This document shows positions 6,881-13,583 of a stretch of DNA of 25,182 nt, one piece after another (position 1 is the stretch's first letter; each line of letters starts with the position of its first letter). The stretch is taken from positions 1 through 25,182 of the IMG/VR virus record IMGVR_UViG_3300043411_000987; one strand, given 5' to 3'. Source of the DNA: a virus. Made by a program: the position numbers and the translations under genes. A model generated the notes under the pieces. It did no database searches, was not told the origin of the DNA, and saw nothing but the letters and a program-made list of their open reading frames with translations.

Positions 6881-7992
6881 GCGGCACTCCTTTTAAATGG
6901 CAAAAATTTGGGCGAGCGTCCAAAGCGCTGCGTACAGCGTGACCAAAATAATAGCAAACGAAGCCAAGTCTCGCACTCCCTAATTCTACCATCCCGCTCG
7001 CTAAGTATCCACCCAGCCGAGAACAGCGTACCCGTAGCCGCCAGGTGGAGGGGGAAATTGCCTATGGCGTTGACCAAGAGGGCGGCGACCATAGCGTGGT
7101 GCCAGGTAAAGCGAAAGCGCCACACAAACCTCGCGAGCGCGGCCAGGATCAGAGCCCCGCCAATACGCCCGTATTCGACCAGGAGCTCGAGGAACTCGTT
7201 ATGGACGTGCGATACCCCTTGGTTCAAATAGACGAATTTAGCGGGCTGCCAGGAGCCCGTACCCCAGCCAAAGATCGGCCGGCCAAGGTGCGCCTCCCAG
7301 GCGATTCCCCACAATGCCTCCCGCCTGGTCATGGAGAAAAGCGGATTCCCCGGGTCGAAGAAGTAGCCGATCGCGGCCCCAACGACCACCAGGACGGCCA
7401 AGGTTTGGGCCAGGTAGCGGTCGAAGTTCCACAGGCACAGCATAAAGACCGTCCCGCCCGCGACAAGGCTCATGGTGGAGCCCGTGGCCAGGATGCACGC
7501 TCCGATCAGCAGGGAAGCAATCCAATGCCCCCGGAACATGGCCGGAGCCAAGCAGGCGGCCAGGAGCGCGCCAAGGAGGGTTTCTTGGCCCTGGAGCCCG
7601 GTGGGCTTATAGGCAAACCATGGCTGGGAGAATCCGAATGGGTCCCACCCGAGCCACTGGGCCAGCCCGAAGACGGCCTGGACGGTGCCGAGACGCACGA
7701 TCCAGACGGGCAGGTCTTCCCAGTCACTCAGCCACTTCCCGGCGGCAATAGCGGCCGCAACGCAGACCAGGTGAAGCATGCCGTGCGGCTGGTAATCGCG
7801 CAGCACCCACATCACTCCGGCGTAGCTAAAAAGCAACGCTAGGGGGAGTCCGATGAGCTTTTTGGTGTATTTGTGGCTTATAAGCGCCGCGGTGAGGAGG
7901 AGGAATCTAAGCTGCCCCAGGCGCGTGTCATCCCGAACAGGCACCCAATCTATGGCGAAAAGGATGAAGAAGAGGGCCGCCGCCTGGAACAT
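6841..7992 (-). CDS. O-antigen ligase/polymerase family membrane protein (Wzy_C type)
   Basis: This 383-residue integral membrane protein has about ten hydrophobic segments. The signature of the O-antigen ligase/polymerase family is clear: M-T-R-R-E-A-L-W (221-228), P-I-F-G-W-G-T-G-S-W (239-248) and, after a periplasmic loop, H-V-H-N-E-F-L-E-L-L-V-E-Y-G-R-I-G-G (262-279). Family members join or polymerise undecaprenyl-linked O-antigen at the periplasmic face of the inner membrane. The last ~45 residues after the final span are Arg-rich and unlike the family; they overlap the small membrane genes downstream. The start codon has only a weak ribosome binding site. In phages such enzymes can change surface polysaccharide and block superinfection, but whether this one is a ligase or a polymerase cannot be told. 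Confidence 0.82.
   Translation of the reverse strand: MFQAAALFFILFAIDWVPVRDDTRLGQLRFLLLTAALISHKYTKKLIGLPLALLFSYAGVMWVLRDYQPHGMLHLVCVAAAIAAGKWLSDWEDLPVWIVRLGTVQAVFGLAQWLGWDPFGFSQPWFAYKPTGLQGQETLLGALLAACLAPAMFRGHWIASLLIGACILATGSTMSLVAGGTVFMLCLWNFDRYLAQTLAVLVVVGAAIGYFFDPGNPLFSMTRREALWGIAWEAHLGRPIFGWGTGSWQPAKFVYLNQGVSHVHNEFLELLVEYGRIGGALILAALARFVWRFRFTWHHAMVAALLVNAIGNFPLHLAATGTLFSAGWILSERDGRIRECETWLRLLLFWSRCTQRFGRSPKFLPFKRSAAWMRARFYSETRK
6893..6976 (-). CDS. Possible 24-27-residue transmembrane micropeptide
   Basis: A different frame inside the 3' end of the ligase-like gene reads R-D-L-A-S-F-A-I-I-L-V-T-L-Y-A-A-L-W-T-L-A-Q-I-F-A-I and stops just before the ribosome binding site of the next small gene. 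Almost the whole peptide is one membrane helix. It could start at GTG 6976, or at TTG 6967, which has GGGAG eight bases upstream. Tandem placement just upstream of another tiny membrane gene supports it. The alternative is that the frame is accidental, because the overlapping gene is itself hydrophobic nearby. Confidence 0.35.
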   Translation of the reverse strand: MRDLASFAIILVTLYAALWTLAQIFAI

Positions 7993-8001
7993 GCCAGTAG
8001 C

Positions 8002-8220
8002 TTAGCGCGGCCTGTCTTCCAATTTCAAGACCCTTGCCTTGAGGTCCACGATTTCCCCGCCTCGCATTGCGTCTCTCTCAACCACAACTGCGATCTTCAC
8101 GTTTAGTTCCTGAATGCTAGCCCGAACGTAAGAAATCTCCGTGACGCCCCAAGCGCACACAGCAACGATCAGAGCTTGAAACCCCCAATTGATGAATGCT
8201 GTGAAGTTTGGTTTTTCCAT
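8002..8220 (-). CDS. Small membrane protein with coiled-coil tail
   Basis: The protein has 72 residues. One membrane span (about residues 10-29, F-I-N-W-G-F-Q-A-L-I-V-A-V-C-A-W-G-V) is followed by a heptad-like hydrophilic helix (residues 33-70) rich in Val, Leu, Glu and Lys. This is the layout of an inner-membrane spanin or a small holin-associated protein, though it is shorter than a typical Rz. AAGAG precedes the ATG. It lies 9 bp upstream of the ligase-like gene and six bases after the secreted protein gene. Together with the lipoprotein at 5779 it could form a two-part spanin, but the two genes are separated and this is speculative. Confidence 0.6.
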   Translation of the reverse strand: MEKPNFTAFINWGFQALIVAVCAWGVTEISYVRASIQELNVKIAVVVERDAMRGGEIVDLKARVLKLEDRPR

Positions 8221-8226
8221 GGGCTC

Positions 8227-8757
8227 TTAAATTTCCCGGCAAGTAACGGTTAGGTGCGTTCCGCTTAACGAAGTGCCCTGCCTACCAAAAAACTTCTCAG
8301 CGGGAACGTCAAACGAAACACCGAAGTAAGCCGGAACTAAGGAGTAAAACGTGTGAACGTACTGCCCTGCTACGTTGCTCTCATAAACAGGGTTAGTTAA
8401 GCTTCCAGTGGTTGCATCATGCGCAAAGGTCGCGTCAGCGTACATAAGCTGAAAGCTGGAGTTTGCCGCACTTGTCTGTCCAGAAATTCCGTAGCACTTA
8501 GCAGTCTTACCGGCTGTCACCTGGTACTTTACGCCGTTCTTAATGAACGGAGATACGTTGCCGTTCGTCCCCTCGCCGTAGGATATTACGGTGAACCAGC
8601 CCAGAGAGTTTGAGCCATCGGCAATTACCAGCGGCTGCATCTGTGTAGTGGTGGTTGACTGATGGCCCATGCTAATCGCAGGGAGCCCGCTTGGAACAGA
8701 AACAGCAAATGCCTGAAGTGAAAACAGAAGACTAAGAACGCTTAGAAAATTGACCAT
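8227..8757 (-). CDS. Secreted small protein linked to the fibre
   Basis: The 176-residue protein begins with a typical Sec signal peptide (M-V-N-F-L-S-V-L-S-L-L-F-S-L-Q-A-F-A, probable cleavage after residue 18). The mature part is beta-rich, full of Ser, Thr and Gly, with just two Cys (88 and 173) that could form a disulphide outside the cytoplasm. GGGAG lies six bases before the ATG, and the first 16 bp overlap the end of the fibre gene. Position directly after the fibre is where phages often keep a fibre tip or assembly protein. I do not recognise the family; a tip, adhesin or periplasmic partner are all open. Confidence 0.7.
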   Translation of the reverse strand: MVNFLSVLSLLFSLQAFAVSVPSGLPAISMGHQSTTTTQMQPLVIADGSNSLGWFTVISYGEGTNGNVSPFIKNGVKYQVTAGKTAKCYGISGQTSAANSSFQLMYADATFAHDATTGSLTNPVYESNVAGQYVHTFYSLVPAYFGVSFDVPAEKFFGRQGTSLSGTHLTVTCREI

Positions 8758-10412
8758 AAGGTACTCCCGTTTGAAATTAATTCTACTCCCGACTTTGGAA
8801 GACCGCCGCTGGGTAGAAGAATTGAAGTGTCGCCGTCGAATGTATCGCTGCCGTTCGGTGCAACGGTGCAGGTGTCTGCGCCGATATTCTTCACCCTGTA
8901 AGCCTTCGCAGTAGCGGTGGCAGCAGAGTGCATGGTTATCGTAATTGGGGTTCCCGCCGTGGCGTTGCAGAGGATTACGTCCTCTGAGTTGGTAACTGTG
9001 TAGTCAGCCGTCTTGGTCACGACGGAGAGTGTAGACCCAGCAGCGGCGACCCAGGAAGGCGCAGCGGCCCCGTTTGATTGCAGGATCTGCCCCGAGGTTC
9101 CGGCAGCGATCACCTCCATGGAGTCGGCATCAGTCCAAACCACGCCACCATTGACGGCGGTCATGTTCTTGTTCGTGCCACCGTTGGCGAGAGGTAAGAC
9201 TCCCGAAACGTCGGCGGTCAGAGAGGCAGCAGAGCAGGTCAGATCCCCGTTCGCAGCAATCGCCGTGGCCTTAGTTCCGACGCTGCAATCCGCAGGGTTC
9301 GCGGCCAGGGCGGTCGCAGTCGAGGCGTTTCCAGTCAGGGCAGCCGTGATCGTTCCAGCGGCGAAGTTACCAGACCCGTCCCTGAGAACAATCGTGCTGT
9401 TTCCAGCCAAAGCAGATGCCGTGGTCGACGCGTTCGTAATTGAGGCGCAGGTAAGGTTCCCGCTCGCGGCGATCGTGGTGGCGTAAGTGTCTGAGGCGCA
9501 GTCAGAAGGATTCGCGGCGAGTGCCGTGGCCGTATCGGCGTTGCCGGTCACGTTTCCGGTGAGTGAGGAAGTTACGCCGTTAAACGTAGCCGCCCCGGCA
9601 ATATCAATCTTTGCTAGTACTGTGGTGTTGTCCGTATCGCGGAGACGAATGAAATCCCCAGTTTGGGACGTCATCTTCTGAATCGCAAGAGAGTGGCGAG
9701 CAACTTCACCAGCGTTGTTTTTGATCCCAAAGTTTACGTCTGATGGAAACCCGCTAGGACCGGCAGCAATCCCCCCCGTAGCCTTCATGCCGAAACCGTA
9801 GACGGCTTGAGCGGGGTTATAGAAAGTCAGCTCTCCAATAGGAGAATCGTACAGGAGCCACTCAGAGTTTGCGGCTCGGCCCTGTCCCCAAAGAACAAGG
9901 TTTCCCCGGAGAGAGTCGCCGACATTCGTCAGGTCTAGAGTTCCCGAAGGAACTGCTGTACCTATACCAAGACGGTTGTTTGTGTCGTCGAAGAAAATTG
10001 AGGAGTTGTCCTCGGAGAGCACCCCACTCGCACCAGCGAATAGAACCGATCCAACCGTAGGCGCGTAGAACGTCGGAGCCCCCGCGCCGCCAGAGACTAC
10101 GGCCTGGCCACTCGTTCCTGCTGCGGTGACTTCCAGGGAATCGGCATCAGAGTAGACCAACCCGCCATTGGCTGCGGTCATGTTCTTGTTCGTGCCGCCG
10201 TTGGCCAGGGGGAGAACGCCAGTAACGTTCGAAGTAAGATCCGCCTGCCCGCTCGTCATTACCCCACTGGCGTCGAGCTTGCACATTCCAGCAGACTGCA
10301 ACGCCGCCGGAATCCATTTTACGGTCGTGCCGGAAAAAAAGACTGGAGCCCCGTGCCCGTAGGCCAGGCTCGGAAGCAGGAGGACCAGGAGAATAAGATT
10401 CTTGAGCATCAT
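8742..10412 (-). CDS. Fibre-like repeat protein with signal peptide
   Basis: The start is the first of two adjacent ATG codons, overlapping the TGA of the previous gene (ATGA), giving 556 residues; a longer upstream frame has no ribosome site. Residues 1-19 form a signal peptide (M-M-L-K-N-L-I-L-L-V... S-L-A-Y-G). The rest is beta-structured and repetitive. A ~60-residue module with V-L-P-L-A-N-G-G-T-N-K-N-M-T-A occurs at 57-115 and again at 398-456. A Cys-pair module (T-A-T-A-L-A-A-N-P-x-D-C ... L-T-C) occurs at 294-322 and 367-393. The C-terminal ~95 residues (D-Y-T-V-T... V-K-N-I-G-A-D) resemble the end domain of phage fibres. No S74 chaperone domain is seen. It is likely a receptor-binding fibre or a surface-exposed relative. 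Confidence 0.75.
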   Translation of the reverse strand: MMLKNLILLVLLLPSLAYGHGAPVFFSGTTVKWIPAALQSAGMCKLDASGVMTSGQADLTSNVTGVLPLANGGTNKNMTAANGGLVYSDADSLEVTAAGTSGQAVVSGGAGAPTFYAPTVGSVLFAGASGVLSEDNSSIFFDDTNNRLGIGTAVPSGTLDLTNVGDSLRGNLVLWGQGRAANSEWLLYDSPIGELTFYNPAQAVYGFGMKATGGIAAGPSGFPSDVNFGIKNNAGEVARHSLAIQKMTSQTGDFIRLRDTDNTTVLAKIDIAGAATFNGVTSSLTGNVTGNADTATALAANPSDCASDTYATTIAASGNLTCASITNASTTASALAGNSTIVLRDGSGNFAAGTITAALTGNASTATALAANPADCSVGTKATAIAANGDLTCSAASLTADVSGVLPLANGGTNKNMTAVNGGVVWTDADSMEVIAAGTSGQILQSNGAAAPSWVAAAGSTLSVVTKTADYTVTNSEDVILCNATAGTPITITMHSAATATAKAYRVKNIGADTCTVAPNGSDTFDGDTSILLPSGGLPKSGVELISNGSTLWSIF

Positions 10413-10861
10413 CCCACCAAAATTGCGAGCACTTCGCCCGAGTTGATTGCGGCGTTTCTCATGGCTCGGACCCAAAGTTTATTTCCAGAGGAAAGGCTGA
10501 CCCCAAAAACTTCTTCCCCGCCTTCATGGCAGACCCCGAGAGGGGCCGCAGCGGCCGCCGCTGTGGCGTCTGCGCCGGCGGCGAATACCAGGGGGGCTCC
10601 CGTGTGGTTCCGGACCCGGAGCGCCGTGCAGGTGTTGGCGATGTTGGCGATCGTGGCCATCTCAATGAACGCACCAGCTGAGGCATTGATGTTCGTTACA
10701 GCTGTGTCGTGAAGACGGTGCTCTTTGAAGGCTAGCTCCGAGAAGGTGGCCGTGACTGGCACCGCGACGGTGTTCGCGACGTTCACGTCCATGCAGTTCT
10801 TGGCGCCTACCGTGGTGCCGGTGACGAACAGTTTCAGGTTTTTTAACCAGAGTGGCGTCAT
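10409..10861 (-). CDS. Small beta-rich structural protein
   Basis: The protein has 150 residues with no signal peptide and a beta-rich composition, including an Ala-rich stretch (G-A-D-A-T-A-A-A-A-A-A-P-L) about two thirds in and the ending S-G-E-V-L-A-I-L-V-G. It shares the ending style S-G-E-[VL]-x-I with the next protein upstream, so the two may be distant relatives. The start at 10861 has only a weak ribosome site and lies 4 bp after the preceding stop. It is probably a virion component near the fibre attachment site; the exact role is unknown. Confidence 0.6.
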   Translation of the reverse strand: MTPLWLKNLKLFVTGTTVGAKNCMDVNVANTVAVPVTATFSELAFKEHRLHDTAVTNINASAGAFIEMATIANIANTCTALRVRNHTGAPLVFAAGADATAAAAAAPLGVCHEGGEEVFGVSLSSGNKLWVRAMRNAAINSGEVLAILVG

Positions 10862-10865
10862 GGCG

Positions 10866-11195
10866 TTACCCGAAGAAGTTAATCACGAGCTCGCCGCTCG
10901 TTACGTTTTGGTCCAGGGCCTTGGCCGAAATTCTAAAACTTCTGGAAAGCTCGAGGGGGATCAGCCCGGAATTCATCCCAGGGGTAAGATAGAGGGGAAG
11001 ATCCACCTCTGCAGCCGCGGCACCTTTGGCCAGGATGAGAATCCCCTCCCCGGTGTAGGACACCGAGATAGCGGTGCAGCCTGCGGGCATGGAGTCTTCA
11101 ATCTCGCGGTAGGCCGACGTGAGGATCGTGGCACCAGAAATGTCATGGCGAATTTTATGAACCGGCACCGAGGCCAGTAAATCCCGGACGCCCAT
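10866..11195 (-). CDS. Small structural protein of a phage-common beta family
   Basis: The protein has 109 residues. It contains segments such as Y-R-E-I-E-D-S-M-P-A-G-C, I-S-V-S-Y-T-G-E-G-I-L-I-L-A-K-G and S-G-E-L-V-I-N-F-F-G. I recall this pattern (a strand, G-E-x-L-x-L-A-x-G-A-A, then a closing S-G-E-L-x-x-N-F-x-G) from structural genes of environmental podoviruses, with no assigned role. Its ATG overlaps the TAA of the preceding gene (TAATG) with GGGAG eight bases upstream, so it is translationally coupled. It probably forms part of the neck or fibre base. Confidence 0.65.
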   Translation of the reverse strand: MGVRDLLASVPVHKIRHDISGATILTSAYREIEDSMPAGCTAISVSYTGEGILILAKGAAAAEVDLPLYLTPGMNSGLIPLELSRSFRISAKALDQNVTSGELVINFFG

Positions 11196-11650
11196 TAGAT
11201 TTGCTCCCAGAGGAACTTAAAGGTGAGGCTGTCCGCAGCGTACGTGGGCGTACCCGACCGCACAACCCCAGCCACCCAAAGGCTTTTGGACTTAACCTTG
11301 GCCCCCAGGAGCATATCGAGCTGCTTTGTCGCGTAAGCATTGGCGTTCCCGGAAACATAGTCCGCAGCCGCGACACGGACGTGCCCGATAAAAGGCCCGA
11401 ACTCAGCATCTGACATGGCCAGGGCTGCGTTGGCCGCGCCAAGGTTTCCCGGGTCTTCCGTGAAGAAAAGAAGGTCGATCGCCTGCTTCTGATCGGCCAG
11501 ATCCTGAACCACCAGGGTTCGGAGCTTGGCCAGGCCCTTCGTATCGAGAACCACGTTCTGGAGTTCAACCGGAACAAACAACACGTCGGCATCGGCGTAA
11601 ATGGCGGTGTCCAAGGTGGGTGTGAGCGTGATCAAAGATCCGTCTCTCAT
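11195..11650 (-). CDS. Structural protein of unknown function
   Basis: The protein has 151 residues, acidic and beta/alpha mixed, with no Cys and no signal peptide. The ending L-T-F-K-F-L-W-E-Q-I and a middle section D-L-L-F-F-T-E-D-P-G-N-L-G-A-A-N-A-A-L suggest a folded virion protein. It is the first gene after a short hairpin, with GAGG nine bases before the ATG, and is coupled to the next gene by a TAATG overlap. Position between capsid and fibre genes suggests a head-completion or neck protein, but I do not recognise it. Confidence 0.6.
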   Translation of the reverse strand: MRDGSLITLTPTLDTAIYADADVLFVPVELQNVVLDTKGLAKLRTLVVQDLADQKQAIDLLFFTEDPGNLGAANAALAMSDAEFGPFIGHVRVAAADYVSGNANAYATKQLDMLLGAKVKSKSLWVAGVVRSGTPTYAADSLTFKFLWEQI

Positions 11651-11671
11651 CGGGTAATCCTCGTAATCAAA

Positions 11672-11689
11672 TGGGCCATCCGTGGCCCA
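11672..11689 (-). terminator. Intergenic hairpin after the decoration-like gene
   Basis: A perfect 7-bp stem (TGGGCCA / TGGCCCA) with a 4-base loop lies in the 48-bp gap downstream of the decoration-like gene. On the transcribed (minus) strand it is followed by TTTGATT, a poor U-tract, so partial termination or mRNA 3'-end protection is more likely than full stop. Confidence 0.45.
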
Positions 11690-11698
11690 AGAGAGCTT

Positions 11699-12247
11699 TT
11701 AGCGGCTCAGAATGTAGTAGATCCACACGTTGATCTCACCCGCCACAACGGCGAGGGTGGAGATCCGCATGGACGGCGTATAGTTCTCGGAAACAGTCGG
11801 GAGCTTGATTGCGGTAGCTGCGCTTCCGACCGGGGTACAGGCTTTGAGGCCCGAAGGAGTATAGGCAGAGGTGAACCCTGCTTCTCCTTTTAGGTCCGCG
11901 CCCAAGATTCCGGTGCTGAAGCTGATCGAGGTCGTATTCAAGCCCGAGGTATTCGGCGCGGTGATTACGTCCAGGAGACAGTCCACGATGATCGCCCCTT
12001 TTGGAAGTTGGGCGGCTTTCCCGTCCACGTCCAGGAGCTCGTGGTTCCCGATCGCTCCGCCTTGTACGGCGTAGCTCCACTTGCCGCGCAGAGCATGGAC
12101 TTTTTTCTCCTGAAGCTGCGTGCCGAGTTGCACGCGCGCGCCTACAGGGGAAAGGTCCAGTTCGTCACGGATATCGTTGTGGCCGGGAAATGCCCCCAAG
12201 GCTGGGAGCGCGGTCAGCATCAAAAACAAACTAAGAAAACTTTTCAC
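11699..12247 (-). CDS. Capsid decoration-like protein with N-terminal signal peptide
   Basis: The 182-residue protein starts at GTG with GGAGG four bases upstream. Residues 1-19 look like a complete signal peptide (M-K-S-F-L-S-L-F-L-M-L-T-A-L-P-A-L-G-A). The mature body has the layout of a phage structural family often found just after the capsid gene: a Y-A-V-Q-G-G-A-I-G strand, L-P-K-G-A-I-I-V-D..L-D-V-I-T, S-I-S-F-S-T-G, then G-S-A-A-T-A-I-K-L and V-V-A-G-E-I-N-V-W-I-Y-Y. Those relatives, as I recall, have no signal sequence. It follows the capsid gene across a strong hairpin. It could be a head decoration protein with an unprocessed hydrophobic tip, or a version re-directed to the envelope. 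Confidence 0.65.
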   Translation of the reverse strand: MKSFLSLFLMLTALPALGAFPGHNDIRDELDLSPVGARVQLGTQLQEKKVHALRGKWSYAVQGGAIGNHELLDVDGKAAQLPKGAIIVDCLLDVITAPNTSGLNTTSISFSTGILGADLKGEAGFTSAYTPSGLKACTPVGSAATAIKLPTVSENYTPSMRISTLAVVAGEINVWIYYILSR

Positions 12248-12275
12248 GAAACCTCCGATAAAGGGTGAAGGATTA

Positions 12276-12298
12276 GGGGCGGCCGTTTAAGCCGCCCC
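12276..12298 (-). terminator. Strong GC-rich hairpin after the major capsid gene
   Basis: An 8-bp perfect stem (GGGGCGGC / GCCGCCCC) with a 7-base loop lies 8 bp beyond the capsid stop codon. On the minus strand it is followed by TAATCCTT, with no long U-run, so it is either a leaky terminator or a stabiliser of capsid mRNA. It separates the capsid gene from the decoration-like gene. Confidence 0.6.
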
Positions 12299-12305
12299 AA
12301 ACTCC

Positions 12306-13547
12306 TTAGTAGCTGATGCTGTGGATGATACCGCAGTAGCTTGGGCGCTGAACGATGAGCTCTCCGAAGAGGCACATGTCAACGATGTACGAGAAGCCGG
12401 TCGTCGCACGGACTTCGAAGTATTCGATGCCGTCAGGCGAGCGACGCTTCTTGAAGAAGCCGTTCGAGTAGAACTTGAGGGCTCTCCAGTCGATGAGCAT
12501 GATCACGTCGTTGTCGGCTTCCTGAACACCAACGAGCTTGATCGCGCCCTTGGTTACGGAGCCAACTTCGATCTCGGTCCAGCCGTACTGCGAAGCACGC
12601 TGCGAACCAGGAACCACGTTGAAAGCACCTTTCGATGCTTCGATGCGCTTCATACAAGAAGCGAGGTTCGTGTAGCTCATCACGAAATCGGTTGGGTTGC
12701 CCTTACCGAATTGACGAACCGTGGTCAGAGCGTCGAACAGCTTCTCCATGATGTTGGAAGCAGTGATCGCCGCGCCCGAGACGTTGATCGCCTGGAGGTA
12801 TGGGTAGAGCGTCTTGGTCACGCCGTAGAGGGTAGAGTCCCCGCCGTTGGCAGCCGAGAGCAGCGCGCCGCGAAGCGAGCTGAACGAAGCAGTGTCGGCA
12901 CCGTCGTTGTAAACCTTGGCTGCTTGAGCCACGGTGTACGCCGAGATATCGAGAGGGGTTGCGCCGCCGCGAGCCGTCACCACGTTCACCACTTTGGTGT
13001 TCATGTTGATCGTCTTCACGTAACCGGCAGCAGACACCGTAGTGTTGCCGTCGATGAAGAAAACCTTCTGGCCGATCTGGTAGCGGTCCGGACGGGTCGC
13101 GGTGAAGTTACCGGAGGCGTCACCGTCACCCAGGAGGATGTCGAAGTGCGCGCCGTTCAGGAGGTTCACGGAAACCACGTTCTTCATGTAGTCCATGAAG
13201 TCTTCGATCGTGCCAGGGAGGATCTTGAGGAAGTTCTGTTCGTTAACAGACTCATGCTCCATCAGATCGCGATGGTTGAAGATGAGGGAGCCCCATACTT
13301 CTTTGTGGCCCGAAACACCCCCGCGGACGAACTTGTCTTCCGCGATATCGGTGGATCCGGTTAGAGCGCCGAAAGCTACCGAGCTTGCGCCAGCGGCCTT
13401 AAACGGAACGACCAGGTTTCCGCCGAGCCAGGAGTTATCCTTCTCGACCTTGGAGAGCAGGTAGTCGCGCTTTACGAATTCTTCTTTGAGGAGCTCGTTG
13501 GGGAGATACTCGTTGAGCATGTCCTGAAATGTACGGGTTGTACCCAT
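12306..13547 (-). CDS. Major capsid protein
   Basis: This 413-residue protein lies directly after the scaffold gene and before a strong hairpin, the standard place for the major capsid. The N-terminus (T-R-T-F-Q-D-M-L-N-E-Y-L-P) is helical. A segment with G-S-L-I-F-N-H-R-D-L-M-E-H and a long helix (E-D-F-M-D-Y-M-K-N-V-V-S-V-N-L-L-N-G) fits an HK97-type E-loop and spine-helix layout. A beta insertion around residues 155-200 is likely. The ending is beta-rich (F-S-Y-I-V-D-M-C-L-F-G-E-L-I-V-Q). AAGGAAGGGA precedes the ATG by about ten bases. The call rests on gene order and general layout. Confidence 0.85.
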   Translation of the reverse strand: MGTTRTFQDMLNEYLPNELLKEEFVKRDYLLSKVEKDNSWLGGNLVVPFKAAGASSVAFGALTGSTDIAEDKFVRGGVSGHKEVWGSLIFNHRDLMEHESVNEQNFLKILPGTIEDFMDYMKNVVSVNLLNGAHFDILLGDGDASGNFTATRPDRYQIGQKVFFIDGNTTVSAAGYVKTINMNTKVVNVVTARGGATPLDISAYTVAQAAKVYNDGADTASFSSLRGALLSAANGGDSTLYGVTKTLYPYLQAINVSGAAITASNIMEKLFDALTTVRQFGKGNPTDFVMSYTNLASCMKRIEASKGAFNVVPGSQRASQYGWTEIEVGSVTKGAIKLVGVQEADNDVIMLIDWRALKFYSNGFFKKRRSPDGIEYFEVRATTGFSYIVDMCLFGELIVQRPSYCGIIHSISY

Positions 13548-13583
13548 GATGAAATTCCCTTCCTTGGAACTTAAAAAGTTTGT

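Noticed and set aside
6780-6992. 70-codon minus-strand frame in the ligase/small membrane gene overlap
   Set aside because: It is a third frame through an area already explained by better-supported genes; Cys-rich and without a signal or family.
12321-13364. 347-codon open frame antisense to the major capsid gene
   Set aside because: It is a shadow of the capsid coding frame; composition is typical of antisense artefacts.
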